Positions 11,839 to 23,844 of a stretch of DNA of 64,000 nt are shown piece after piece. Source of the DNA: Neurospora crassa OR74A (Eukaryota > Ascomycota > Sordariomycetes > Sordariales > Sordariaceae); NCBI RefSeq assembly GCF_000182925.2, contig NC_026503.1:1426001-1490000 (forward strand), read 5' to 3'. The notes below the pieces were generated by a model, which had not been told where the DNA came from, did not search any database, and was given only the letters and a program-made list of their open reading frames with translations. The position numbers were made by a program, and so were the translations under genes. Each line of letters opens with the position of its first letter. The first letter of the stretch is position 1.

Positions 11839-13373
11839 CTAGTAGTCGTCCTCGTCATCCGTGTGGCGGCGAGGACTATCCGCCCTTTCAGAAGCATCTC
11901 TCTCACGTCGCCTATCCTCCTCCTCCTCATCATCATGATGCTCCGCTTGCCCCTGCTGCTCCATCTGCTCCTCCTGGTACTCCTCGCTGACACCAGAGTA
12001 TCCGATCGGGTTAAGCTCGAATTGCTTGATATCAGCCTTGAGGCCCTCATGCGGCTCATCAATTGTTACGTGCAACTCGTCAGGGAACCTTTCGCTGTCG
12101 TCGGCTATCTTTTGTGCAATGTTGCGAGTGCGCTGATTCCGGAGGGTGCTGCGCTGCATAATGGGATAGTAATACATGCCCCTCTGATCGGTGGTGCTGT
12201 CGCCCTCTCCCACGTCGTCGCGGAACGCCAAGATAACTTCGCCATTGTATTTCGTGTCGTGATCGTACTCGGTCTCGGCCGAGGTCTCGTAGGGACGCAG
12301 GCGGGGGAATACAAAGTGCGGACCCTTGCCGTCCTTGTGTGGGTATAGACCTTCAGAGTCGCGATCCGGGTTATCGACGTCGAATCTTGCGCGGAAAAGA
12401 TTGCTTTCCTTGGCATCCGAGGGAAGATATAGGTTGTAGTTCATCATGGAACTAGGGGCAGGATGGTTCTGTGGATCTTCATTGTGTAGCTCTTGCGCCA
12501 GCTGGAAGGCCTGTTCTTCGGCTTCACTCCGCTCAATGGGCTTCAAGATGCCCGCAAGCATGCGAGGATCATACTTGTCGCTCGAGTTAACGGGGTTGGT
12601 GGTGAACTTGACCGTCACGTAAGCACCAGAGTCGGGGAATGCCGTGGTGTCGGGGAGTAGAGGGAAAGCATCGATGCATTTGACGTTGCGCTTGGTCGGA
12701 TGCCTGACCTTGGTCTTGTCGGCCAGATTGGCTGCGGCAATATCGAAGCTCTTTTCAATACGGCGACGAATCCAGGCGGGAGTGCCCTTGTCGGGTTCGG
12801 GAGAGGCCTTGCGTTTCTGGGGTCGCTTGAGGGCGTTGTCCTTGTTGGAGCTGTTGGATGAGCGGTTGTTGAGGAAGACATTGTCCCTCTTGACTTGTAC
12901 TGAGGCGATATATTCGGTGCGGCGGAGGAAAGATACCGACTCGGTGCCGATCTTGGGCTTACCGAGTGTGTTGAGTGGTCTGAGGAGAAGACGATCGTGT
13001 GGGTGAATAGGTGGCGGGGGGTTCTGTGCAGAGATGGCTGCCCATTGTGTTAGTATACTAATAATCCATATGATTGACATGTAGGTAAAGAGGGGTACGC
13101 ACCATCCTCGTTGCCGTCAAAGACACCTGGCATGCCGACCAGGTCTAGAGGCATACCGAGCTCGGCATCGACCTCGATGTTTAGGGGCTGCTCACGCGCA
13201 AGGCGCGAGGCAAAGCCAGGGTTGGTGTATTGGCCGCTCGACAGGCCCGTGCTGGGGATGTTGAGCAGCTTGGGCGGATTGGGAGGGGGTGGTAGAGCAT
13301 TGGAATATCTGATTCTGGCGATGTAATCCTGGTGGATCATGCGCTCTTCGCGCCCTCGTGGGTGTTGCGACAT
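11839..13373 (-). CDS. paf1: Paf1, RNA polymerase II-associated factor
   Basis: Exons 13373-13103 and 13037-11839 (65-bp intron with a CTAAC branch site) encode 489 residues. The N-terminus has the family hallmark DYIARIRYSNALPPPPNPPK, followed by FASRLAREQPLNIEVDAELG and, after the intron, DRLLLRPL and SFLRRTEYIAS. These identify the Paf1 subunit of the Paf1 complex, which travels with elongating RNA polymerase II and is needed for H2B ubiquitination and H3K4/K36 methylation. The C-terminus is a charged tail rich in Glu, Asp and Arg ending in TDDEDDY, as in other Paf1 proteins. The sense strand upstream of the start lacks an ATG for about 327 bp, which supports this start. Confidence 0.95.
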
Positions 13374-14823
13374 GGTGTTTGTCTGTGTTGTGTGATTAAA
13401 TGATATGTCGTGTGGATGTGGGTGGCTGTGAAAACCAAGTCGGGTTAAGATTGATGGTTGTGGGTTGAGTTTGAACGGGAGTCGGAGCTTCGAGAGCAAG
13501 GTGATGAAAGTGGTCGCAGCGAAAGTGAGTCGCGGTCGAGATGCAGGTGAAGGCGCGGTTGCGTTGCGGTTGCGGTTGCGGGATGGTGTGTGCCAGCGGA
13601 CAGGGGCCGGGACACTGGGTTAAAAAAATGGAGACAAGGCTGGTTGGTTGGTCAACTGGCTGGTCAAGCTCGTCCTGGACAAAATAGTTGAGACCTTTGA
13701 CATTACCCATACCTTGGGTATACTCCCCATTCGCATACAAGCGTCTTTAATACACCTATGATCTTGAGTACTAGGCAATCCTGAATTGGTATAATCCATA
13801 CCATGGTCTTACAACGGTCTTTTTGTTTCTTTGATACCTGATACGCGGGTAACGGACTGGTTTACCTCCAGTTGGTCGGTCTCATCAATTTTGTCCCGGA
13901 CCAGTCAAGTAGACTAGCTTGCGCCGGAGCTGAAGTTCAGAGCTACAATAACTGCAAAAGCTGTTGAGAAAAAGAAATTGGGTCCCGATTTGATAGAAGT
14001 GAAAGCGATCGAGAGCTTCAGTAGGTGCTTTTGTTGAAAGAAAGAAAGAAAAACAAGTGTCGAGGTTCAACCCAGCTGACGTTTTGTTACGCTTCAAGTT
14101 CTTCCATTCTGTTGAAGGTTCCTGTCACTGAGGATCGCCTGGCTGTGCCGGCCGCAATAAAAAGGTGGGTCCCACGCAGCCTTAAGATTCCCTTATCCGC
14201 AACTTTGTTGATTTCCATTCACTAACCCCTGAATATCGGGCTTTGCTATGGTTTCGATACTATTGGCAGCATGGCATGGCGAGAGACTGTGTCCTAACTG
14301 TACATATCCAGATGCATATTCAATTCCAGCTGACATTATGGTTAATTATTTTGGTCTCTAAGTGATATCCTGTATGGCCTGCTTCCAGACACCGCCATGT
14401 TTTTTTGTTGTCGTCCGTCCGTTCTCTTCACTCATGGCGTGTGTGAAACTACTCATCATATGTGAGATAGTTCAGAACCCCCGCTTGCATCCATCCATCC
14501 ATTCGTTCATCCATCGACTGTTATGGCAACAATCAGAAGACCAACCATCCTGTATCCCAACCCAGGCGTCAGATTAGAAGAGTATATATGAAAAAAGATA
14601 TACAGGATAGTTGCTCGTCATCATAAATGCTCCATCAACATGGCGCATTCCCCCGTCATTAGTACATTGAGAAGTTCTGTCTTTCTTTCTACCGCGTTTG
14701 ACCTGAATTTGGCCCGCGAAACACTTCCTTCTCTCCCCGGACAACGCCAAAGTGCCAGAGACAGACTAGCTGCCCTAGGTGACACCCAGCAACATCAATC
14801 AACTTGGGCAACAGCACAGCTGC
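13374..14823. other. paf1 upstream region and rer1 3' flank
   Basis: This 1.45-kb gap separates two minus-strand genes. The first 330 bp next to paf1 are a likely leader, since the minus strand has no ATG there. I see no coding exon in the rest. It holds a CCATCCATC run near 14490 and ordinary mixed sequence. Confidence 0.55.
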
Positions 14824-15531
14824 TTAGTTACTGTTCTTGTTGTACCGCGCCTTGCCAATGGTAAAGGGGACGTAACGGTACTTGATCATGTGCTGGATTT
14901 GCTTGCGCACTGTTTCTTATCGTTAGCTGCTGTTCAAAGTTTCACACAAGAAAGAGCCTGACAGGGGCGGTGCAACGTACTGGTAAGGATGAAAAGCATG
15001 AGCCAGTACATAACCAGCACGGGCCAGAACACGGGAATGTTGAAGATCTCGAACCAACTGCAGAGGAAGGAAATGGCAACAGCGCGGGTGGCCGAATGCC
15101 AGAACTTGAACTCGGGAAGGCGGCGGATGAAGGGCCGGAACTCCTCGTCCTGCTTGGTGGGGAGGGTACCGACAGAGCCGTCCTCCATTTCCGTGTCGAG
15201 CGCATCACTCGAGGGGTCGAACTTGGGCGTGAGAAAGGCGAGGAAGAGGTTGAGAAGGTAGATGCCGAGGGCATAGGCGACAATGTACCAGCCTTGTGCC
15301 ACGAACACCCGCACGAAGAAGAGAAACAGGGCGACGCCGGTGCCAACCCATCGGTACGTAACATAGGGCGTCGACTGGTCGAGGAGTGCTTGGTATTGCT
15401 GAAAGGGCCCAACTGTGTTAGCCAACATGACAGTCGCAAAGAGACAAGAGCAGTAAACGCACTCTCTGGAGCTTGTTGCTCTGTGCAGTAAAAGTGCCAA
15501 AAGGCGTCATCGGCTCCTCCGCGGTCTCCAT
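14824..15531 (-). CDS. rer1: Rer1, Golgi-to-ER retrieval receptor
   Basis: Three exons, 15531-15463, 15398-14981 and 14909-14824, encode 190 residues, the usual Rer1 size. Diagnostic blocks are YRWVGTGVALFLFFVRVF, GWYIVAYALGIYLLNLFLAF, FWHSATRAVAISFLCSWFEI and, spanning the last intron, LTMRKQIQHMIKYRYVPFT. There are four membrane segments with both ends in the cytosol. Rer1 cycles between cis-Golgi and ER and retrieves membrane proteins through their transmembrane segments. The C-terminus is basic (GKARYNKNSN). For exon 2 I chose the acceptor TTTCAG at 15399 over an earlier CACAG because only it keeps the frame. Confidence 0.95.
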
Positions 15532-16429
15532 TGCGATGGTATTGGTAAGGGTGTAAATGTAGCTCGTTTAGCTTCGTTAATCGATCGTGTCTCGCTGGTA
15601 TATCGTGTCCAAAACCGTTTGATCGGGAGGTGGAGGTGAAAAGGTGTTCGTGGGTTGGTGATTGCAATGGAAGGGAAGACGAGAGATGTTGGCAGAAGGG
15701 AAAAATGATTATCGGACACTGCGCATGTAGGGACGGTAGCTGTACACTACCTAAGTATACTACACTAGCAGCAGCACGGGCACCGTACCTTGTAGGGTAA
15801 GACAGCACTCCAGTTTCGTTGCGCGTATCCAGCAGGGGCCGTTATCCCAAGGGAATGACGAAGACGGGGGGCCGCCGATTGGGGGAGGGACACCTTTTCC
15901 GTGGCGGGCAAAAGCTGGCATCAGCCACGCAACACGAGCCTAGACCTGGCTCGTGAAAAGGGGTGGAATTTCTTGGACTGTGGCGCTGATGGCATTCCCT
16001 CGTTAGCTCCCGTCAGACCCCCCCCCCCCCCCTGAAGCCGAATAGCCCGAAAAGTGTGGCTGGTGATATGGACGTCTCTGAAACCGTGGAAACGGCCCGC
16101 CCGCTCCCCCCAAGACAAGAAAAGCAAAGTACAGTTGCAAGGATCAACAGACAGGCATTCCCCAATTGACGTCGTTTAGACCGAGGATAACCAGTGAGGC
16201 CAAGCGTGTGGGGAATTGGGGAGCTGGATGGCCCATCAGAGCTCGGGGGAGCTACCTACCCCTCGGTTTGACGGGTCACTCACTTATATAAGCTGCGGTC
16301 ATTGATGGTTTATTTACATGCTCTGTGCTGCTGGCGGTGCTGCAAGTGTTTTGTTTCTGACTTCTTGCCATTGACCTTTTTGTTTCCGTAACCAACTCGT
16401 CTGATAGAACCAAATCACCCACCACAATC
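15532..16429. other. Divergent intergenic region, rer1 and enoyl-CoA hydratase
   Basis: This 898-bp region carries the promoters of both genes. A C run of about 14 lies near 16018-16032. There is no open frame of coding quality. Confidence 0.55.
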
Positions 16430-17513
16430 ATGCGTTCAGTTGCCTTCAACAACACCCTCCGGGGTCTATCCCGGGCCGGCTCCCGCTTCCAGCCCACTAC
16501 CCTTCCCCGTATTGCGGCTGCCCGTGCCTATTCTACTCCTGCCGAGAGCCAGTATGAGTTCATCCAGGTCTCCGAGCCCCGTCCCGGTGTCGGTCAAGGT
16601 AAACAAACACCCTTGGCTTCATCTAGATACACCCATCGTCACGCAATGATTCAAATGGGAACATGGAATTCATCAAACTCCAAAGAACCTCCTCCATCCC
16701 CTCCCCAATCTTCTCTTTCCCAAACACTTCTAAACCTCAAAACCCAAATTACTAACCAAACCCACCCTCACCGGGCGCCCAGTAACCCTCAACCGCCCCA
16801 AAGCCCTCAACGCCCTCTCCACCCCGCTCATCACCGAACTCAACGCCGCCCTCCTCTCCTTCCAGCAATCCCCCACCATCCGCGCCATCGTCCTCACCGG
16901 CTCCGAGCGCGCCTTCGCCGCCGGCGCCGACATCAAGGAGATGGCCCCCTTGACCTTCTCCAAGGCCTTCCTCGACTCCTTCATCGAGTCCTGGTCCAAC
17001 CTGACCTTCACCGTCAAGAAGCCCATCATCGGCGCCGTCTCCGGCCACGCCCTCGGCGGCGGCTGCGAACTGGCGCTGATGACGGACATCATCTACTGCA
17101 CCAAGACAGCCAACTTTGGCCAACCCGAGATCAAGCTGGGCACGATCCCCGGCGCGGGCGGGTCCCAGCGGCTGACGAGGGCGGTGGGGAAGAGCAAGGC
17201 TATGGAGCTGATCCTCACGGGAAAGAGCTTCAGTGGTGAGGAGGCGGAGAGGTGGGGGGTTGCGGCGAGGGCGTTTGACAGCTATGAGGAGTTGATGGAG
17301 GGGGCGCTCAAGACGGCAGAGACGATTGCGGGATATAGCAAGGTGGCGGTGCAGGCGGCCAAGGAGGTGGTTAACAAGAGCCAGGAGGTTGGACTGAGGG
17401 ATGGCGTGGAGTATGAGAGGCGCATGTTCCATGCCTTGTTTGGAAGCCAGGATCAGAAGATTGGAATGAAGGCTTTTGCGGAGAAGGGCAAGGCCAAGTG
17501 GGTTGATGAGTAA
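16430..17513 (+). CDS. Mitochondrial enoyl-CoA hydratase
   Basis: Exons 16430-16598 and 16783-17513 (184-bp intron, ACTAACC branch site) encode 299 residues. The first 35 residues are rich in Arg, Ser and Ala and end in ARAYSTPAE, a mitochondrial presequence. The crotonase fold is clear: VTLNRPKALNALS, then FAAGADIKEMA (oxyanion-hole segment), then GGGCELALMTDIIY and FGQPEIKLGTIPGAGGSQRL. The two catalytic glutamates fall at E152 and E172, the same 20-residue spacing as Glu144 and Glu164 of rat mitochondrial hydratase. It hydrates trans-2-enoyl-CoA in mitochondrial beta-oxidation and branched-chain amino-acid breakdown. Confidence 0.95.
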
Positions 17514-18939
17514 TGTATGACTGGTTGGACAGGACAGTTGTATGTTTACGTTAGAAGAGAAATGGAGATTCCTATTAGTTCGAAGGGGTTATTCTGTCAG
17601 CTCTCTCAGTTGTATTCTGAATCTGACATGACCTTGTCGAAAGACTACCCTTAATGATCTACTAACCAGAGCCAACATCACCATCCTCGAAGCAGCCTGG
17701 AGGAAAAAGTCGAAGGACTATTTCCCTCAAGCCCGTTAAGCATGACATCTCCAACCTCCTTTCCCTCTGTTCACATCAAAACGGGACAGCAGCAAATGTA
17801 AATTCAATGATCAAACAGATATATTCCCAACTACGCAATTCCTACCTAGAAGTAGTAATTTGTAAGCACTAACACACGTCTCATCCAACTTTGGATGAGA
17901 TCAACCAAAACAAGTAAGCCAATGCAAAGCCAAAACAATACAAAACAAAAAAACCGAAAAACAAAGAAAAACAAAACAAAACAAAAATGCTTACCTCACT
18001 ACTATAACACTGCCAACACAATAACCTACCACGCACTCTCCTAAACCATACTATAAACCTAGATTTATCTCTTACACGACACGATTACCCATCAACACAA
18101 AACCATCACTTACCACCCCACCTAGACAAGCAAGGACGTCTTCGAGAGACAGCGACAGCGACAGCGCCAGAGACAGATACAGATACAGTTGTTCGAAACT
18201 GAGTTAGCAACATCGACAAGTTGCAAGGACAAGATACTGGTCAAGGTAGTCTAACAAGGACTATTATTCTACCTTTCTCCCCCCAAGAAAAACTTGTACC
18301 ATGTCTGTATGCCTATGTAGCGGCGGATGGCGAGCTGTGTGTAGCGTCTATCAGAGATCCTGCAAGCATATTAAAATCCTTAACATTGCTCGCTTTCCTC
18401 GGGTCTCTGTAACAGGCCGCCGTTCGTCTTCTAATAAGTTATGTATGTATCCTCTAAGAAGCCAAGCCTAGCCAAAACAAGCCGGTGAGGCGCGCAACGT
18501 ATATATGCGAATCTAGAAGATGCAAATTCCGCCCTTCGGAACTTTTCCGTCTCATGAAGCTGCACATGTCCTGTAGCATGAAAAAGAAAAACGCCTCGCT
18601 TGTCGCCGGTGTGATGTAATGTCATGTGTAATGTGTGATGTGCAGCGTAATGTGTAGTGTACCAATGCCAATGAGTCGAATATGATATGTGTATGTCGAG
18701 ACACCAAAAACCAGGGGGATTATCGTATCATACCATATCGTACCATATCATATCATGTGTACCCTTCCTTCCTTTTTCCCCTCTCTAACACCGAAGAAAA
18801 AGAAGAAAAAAAATCGTGGTATCATTGTTGAAGAAGACCGAAAAGAAAACACCATACGTAAGAAGAGAGGTATGTATGAATGAAGAAAGAAATAAAACCC
18901 TAAAATCCTCTTCCTCGCCATAGGAACAAGAAACATCCA
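17514..18939. other. Gap between convergent enoyl-CoA hydratase and TRK genes
   Basis: This 1.4-kb gap holds two 3' flanks. It contains a CAAAA-type A-rich stretch (about 17930-17985), GTAATGTGT-type short repeats near 18600-18660 and ATCATACCAT-type repeats near 18720-18755. I see no gene. Confidence 0.55.
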
Positions 18940-21920
18940 TCACTCGCTAAAATCAGTAGGAGTGGACGGGAAACTGGGCTCCGACTTGCGCTTCATCAAC
19001 TTCAGATTATGATCCACTCCCACTCCCAGCCTTGGCGGGTCCGTCAGGGTATTCTGATCGGACTCAGGCCGGCGGTCCGAGTCAGATGGGAACGGGAAGC
19101 CCTCGTGAATCGTCTCCTCGCGGTGTTGCTCCGGATTCGTTGCTCGCCTACGCATGCTATGCCAGCCATTAGGGTTAATGCCGTCTCCACCACCGCTACC
19201 GACGCCGTTACCGCCGCCACCACCTCCAAGGCCGGTGACGCCCTGACTGCCAACGCTTCCGTGATGCGAGTCTCTATTTAAGGGCCGCGCCTTACCGACG
19301 GAACCAAAGTGGACAGGGTGCCAGGTTTGCGCGTGAGGAACGTGGTGGGGACGGTGTCCATCCAGCGGCATGGCGGCTCTGGGCGGCCCTGGATGGAGCA
19401 GAGCGCCAAAGATCTGGTTGCCAATGTCGTTGCTGCGTTGGCGCCAGTGACGCCTGCGGCTCGTTCTGCTGGTGGTGCTCCAGGCATCACGGCCAGTACT
19501 CATGGCAGACGTGTGTGAACGCTGTCTTTCGACCCCGTCGTCCTCGGAAGAGCTGCTGTTCAGCTCCTTGGGAAGGACGATGGCACGGTCAAGGCCGTAG
19601 GGAAGACCACGATGCCGACCTCGAATCAGCGTCATGATAATGAACACCTTTCCTGTCGTGCTGAAGATGGCCGATAGAGAGGCGTTACCAGTGGAAAAAC
19701 CAAGACTCATGCCGACTGTACCGTAGGCGCTGATGACCTCAAACATGAGCGCGAACATATCGGTCTCGCCGTCCATGATCCGCGTGCCTTCCGAGATGGC
19801 GAGCATGAAGAAGAAGAGAGCAATAAACCACAAATCGAAAGAGAGCTGGCGACGCAAATGCGAGCCGATGTAGGACAAATCGCTGGACGGAGAAGCCGAT
19901 TCCTCCTCACCTTCAGGATTGTTGTAAATGCCCAGAGACTTCTCCTCGTACACGTTTGTGCGACGGATCGACATGGCGATGGGGAGGACACTGATGTACA
20001 TCATGATCATGTACGACACCTTGACGGCCGGGTGCAGGACCGCGAGGTTGATGCAGGAAAAACCAGCTGTCCTCGTTGAGGCTGCCTCGAAGAGCCCATT
20101 GAGGACCTTGATACCGCCAGGTAAGGCGTCGACAGGCCCAGATCCCAAGTCCAGGACGACGAAGAAGACAACGTCAGCACAATTGAGCCCGATTAGGATG
20201 AAAAAGAGCCACCACGTCGCCCCAGACGGGAAGAGGAGAATGAAGCAGCGACGAGGATGATCAAGCAGAAATCGCACTTCCTCGTAGAGGCCCGAGTCGC
20301 GCGGAACGACGATGGACATGACCCAAATGATAAACCGCAACATGACGGGGAAGCCGGTGTTGCCAATGATGATGAGAAAGATCATCAACAGCAAGGGCCA
20401 GACAGCGGTATTGAACGAGTTCATGCTGTCGGGGGTCAAGGTAAGGCCCAGATCCATGAAAGCAGAGTTCGCGGTGAAGAAGGCCCACCAGACTCTGCTT
20501 TGGCCAGCCTGGTCGACAACCTGACCCCAGCGGTCCTCATGGAGGATCCACGGCAGCAAACCGACAAGTCCCAACAGAAAGAAACCGAAGAAGTAGCAGA
20601 GAATGATCTTCTGCAGCAACTTCAAGACACGGTACTCGATACCTCCCAGCTCCTCGCGTTGCTCTTCCGTCAGGTCGTGGAATTGGGAGTTGCGTCCCAG
20701 TGTCGGTTCCCAGCTGAGGTAGGGCGTCGGCTCCATCTTGTCTTTGGTAAAGGCCGACCTCATGGCTGAGAGCGATGGGCGCCTAGACATTCTCGAATTT
20801 GACCGCTGCAGTTTGGGGTCTGCCTCCTCGTCACCACGGTTCCTGGTAGGGGCCCGTGTGTTCTTCCTGAACTTGAGATGGTTGAGTTGCGGCACGAAAG
20901 AGTGGGTGAACATCTTGGCATCGTCGACGAAATCTTCCGTCAGCGTTTCGTATAACTTATTTCTGTCGGGCTCCTCGATGGTGATGGCTTGTGCGCGGCC
21001 ATTGAGCGTCACCATGGGCGCACGTTGAGCTGGCTCGCGGTCATCCTCCTCGGCAGAATCATCGACCCGTCTAGGCTTAGCGCCTCGTTCCATGTCTCTT
21101 GGACCGGGAATTCGAAGCACCTCGTCGTCTCGGTTGCGCTGTCGCTCAAGAATTGCGATATGCTCCTCGTCCGACCGAGGAAGCTTTATCGCATCCAAGC
21201 CAAGTCCATCGCTCTTCTTCACGGTGCCGGCGAACCTGATTTCGGGCTGTCGACGGGTATCTTCGGGCTGATCAGGATCTCGCTGATCGGGGGGCGCGCG
21301 GCTGTCGTACGTGGGCTTCTGGAACGAGCCCAGCAAGATGCCGTCGTTGGTCATGCGTGGACTACCAGAACCGTGCATGACGGTGATCTCTCGGCCAGCA
21401 ACACCTCTTTCCGCCTGTGATAGAAAGTCGGTCCGCATCTGCGATTTTGACTTTGAAATCGTGCCTCTCCGCTGCTTGGCGTCCTGGACAATGGTCTGCA
21501 ACTTCTTTTCGAACCAATATCTGCGTAGGGAAACCGTGTAATAGCCGATTGATATTGGGTTAGTGAGCATGGCAAGCAAAAAGATGACGGCCTGGGAAAA
21601 GGTGTTGATCAGGTTAACATCAATGGTGTTGAGGCCGCCCTGGGTACACGCCCCAGCAGCGAAGAAGAGGGCGTCGACATAGGCGACTTGGCCCCTGTGG
21701 GAGGCGTAAATAAGAATTGAGCCAACTATTGTGAGGCCAATGATGAGGGTATCTATTCACAGTTAGTACGGAAACAATGTTCAAGGGGAAGGGAGAGGAA
21801 CTTACAGTGTACTGTTTGATACTGGAAGTGGCCTTCGGTCATCAGTTTCCTGGGCCGAAAACCAATATGGTGACATATCCACGCCCATTTCTCCTGGGTT
21901 ATACTGCGAAGTCGTTCCAT
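18940..21920 (-). CDS. trk-1: TRK-family potassium transporter
   Basis: Exons 21920-21806 and 21752-18940 (53-bp intron with a CTAAC branch) encode 975 residues. Four pore-loop/filter segments of the Trk/HKT fold are visible: ACTQGGLNTID (73-83), FMDLGLTLTPDS (about 470), STRTAGFSCINL (about 598) and SAYGTVGMSLGFS (about 714). A hydrophilic loop of about 320 residues separates the first membrane hairpin from the rest, as in yeast Trk1 and its fungal relatives. IRGRHRGLPYGLDRAI after the last pore matches fungal TRKs. It takes up potassium at the plasma membrane. The C-terminal 220 residues are Ser/Gly/His-rich and presumably cytosolic. The start at 21920 is the first ATG after a long ATG-poor leader and gives a short N-terminus typical of this family. 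Confidence 0.95.
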
Positions 21921-23162
21921 GGTGGGCGACAATCGCGGGAGGTGGTATTATGGTGAAAATGTGCCCCTGAGTGGTGAAGGATGTCGTCAGGCAATAAGGG
22001 ATAGGGGACTGGGGGTTGGAGAAACAAAGACGGAGACGGCACCGGAATCGCCTGAAATCGACGCAGAGGCCGAAACGGCAAACGGTGATGTGCCTCCAGG
22101 AAGCTACTAATATCCTGTCCTGCCAGTATGTAGTAGAAGTAAGAGATAGAAAAAAAAAAAAGAGAAGGTCGATCGATGTCTCGGCGTGTCAGGGTCTGCT
22201 CAAGGATGTGGCAGGGTGGCGTGGTGACAGACGGTTGGGAGATCAACGAAAAGGATTACTGAATTAAGACAACGGCATCAGAGCCTATGTCATGGAGGGG
22301 CAGATCTGGGGTATTTGAGGGAGAAGACGCGGCAATTGAAATAAAGAATGATATAGGTAGAAGTAGGTAGGGTAGAGGTATGTGTAGTAAGATCCAGTGA
22401 TAAGGTATGGGGCGGGTCGGGAGACAGAAGGAGGAGGGAATTGAATTGGTATGAAGTAATGGTATTCACTCGTCCTAGTATAGAGTGAATACGAGAGGCC
22501 CCAGTTCAGTCGTCGCTTTTTGGTGGCTTCGACTGAAGAGATGAAGACTAAAAGTTTCCGTTGCCGTTTCCAGTCCAGGGGGGGGGTTTGGCCGAGAAGG
22601 AAGGTGCGTGCGGGTGGCAGGAATGGAGACTTCAAGTTGTGGACAGGACTGGACCAGCAACCGAGGGCTTTTTTTTTTTTTTTTCCTTGTCTTATTTCCG
22701 GACCTGGGGCTGATTTTAAAGCCCTCAAAGGAGTTTGTTTTGTGTCTCGGATGGCCTCAGAACTGGTCGAGGCGCAATCCAAATGTTGACTTGACCCGAT
22801 CGTCAAAAAAGTTCGATGAGGACGAGCACACCACACACAGCAGAAAGCAAAGTGGTAGGCACCGTTGCTTACAATGCCAAGCAAAAGCCAAGAACAAGAC
22901 CCAGATGCTACACTAGATTCCAGAGAAGGCCAACAACAACTCGGAGCGAAGAGAGTGTCAAAGAAGGTTGCCGCCAAGCCCACAGGGGCGGGTGACGGTA
23001 GAAGAAGGGAAGCACTCCGTAAACCGGTCTTTGCAGGGTTGGTGGTGTTGAAAATCGGGTGGTCCCAGCCAAGAATCAGGGTTATTGCTGGTCGACTGAT
23101 GGAAAAAGCCGATGGAGAAAAAAGTTCGAATTCTAGCCTGTCGGAGGGGGGCTGGCGAGTTG
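21921..23162 (-). promoter_or_regulatory. Probable long AUG-poor 5' leader of the TRK gene
   Basis: Read on the minus strand, this 1,242-bp stretch contains only two ATG triplets, while the plus strand has about 23. The two are at 22293 and 22278, and each opens a tiny frame that stops at once. Such one-sided loss of ATG is what selection on a scanned 5' leader would leave. The transcription start is not visible, so the far edge at 23162 is only where ATG depletion ends. Confidence 0.5.
22264..22293 (-). promoter_or_regulatory. Two minimal upstream ORFs in the TRK leader
   Basis: ATG-ACA-TAG lies at 22293-22285 and ATG-CCG-TTG-TCT-TAA at 22278-22264, on the minus strand. They are the only ATGs in the 1.24 kb upstream of the TRK start and lie about 344 nt before it. 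Short uORFs at this distance allow reinitiation and could tune translation. Whether they are transcribed is inferred, not seen. Confidence 0.4.
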
Positions 23163-23489
23163 CATCAAGCGGGTCCACAACGGCTTAAGGGTGCGCTAGC
23201 GCATGCATATATAACACTCTATAGTCCCGCTTGTTGAACCGTGAAGTCGAGCACTGTTCCAGTTTCAGGAAGCACGTGGGGTTTGTAACGAGTCGTGAGT
23301 TGATACAGTAGATCTGATTGTCAAAGAGGGGGACGAGAAAGAGAAAGACAAGTCAGAAAGGGTACTCGTGGGATGTAAAGGATCTCGGGCTCCCGGGTCA
23401 ACAAAGAACACATCCGGGGCTTTATGCCGGGGAACGACGCCGGCGGGGTGCCAAATTGAAAGGAGCACAGACTGTCACTAGTGTAGGTA
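23163..23489. other. Non-coding stretch beyond the TRK leader
   Basis: Mixed sequence with no coding frame; it probably holds upstream TRK promoter DNA. Confidence 0.45.
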
Positions 23490-23844
23490 CCGCAAAGACT
23501 CGGGCCATTGACTTTCAACTTTCCTGGAAATCAGGCATAGTCTTTTAGTGTAGGTAGGTAGTGTAAGCATACATACTGACTGCAACATTCACGCCCACCA
23601 GAACTTGTATGCAAGACAGTGGTTTTCAATTTCCCCACCCTCCAGCGCTCTTGAAGATAATTGGGAAAGGGCAGGACATCAGAACAATGGAATTTACTAC
23701 ACTATGCGCCCGAGTGGCAATGCATCATCATCGATATCCTCCTCTATTTTTGGCGAGTAAAACATGTATAGAATCGTGCATATGTATGTCTGATTATGTC
23801 TGATTTCCAGTCAAGTTGAAAGTCAATGGTCCAAATCTTTGCGG
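23490..23844. mobile_element. Candidate MITE with 53-bp terminal inverted repeats
   Basis: Arms at 23490-23542 and 23792-23844 are inverted copies, 46 of 53 positions identical. They start CCGCAAAG and end CTTTGCGG, and TA abuts both outer edges, as expected for the TA target duplication of Tc1/mariner-type elements. The 249-bp interior has no open frame. Five of the seven arm differences are transitions, all with T or A in the right arm, but none sits in the CpA context preferred by RIP. It could also be a solitary foldback; other copies would be needed to settle this. Confidence 0.5.

Noticed and set aside
16752-17432. 226-residue frame antisense to enoyl-CoA hydratase
   Set aside because: It lies opposite a well-supported enzyme and is Gly/Glu-rich with no motif.
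22285-23178. 297-residue minus-strand frame upstream of TRK
   Set aside because: It starts with GTG rather than ATG, has no domain and lies in what looks like an ATG-cleared leader.
23490-23844. Classic RIP of the inverted-repeat element
   Set aside because: None of the five transitions is in CpA/TpG context.
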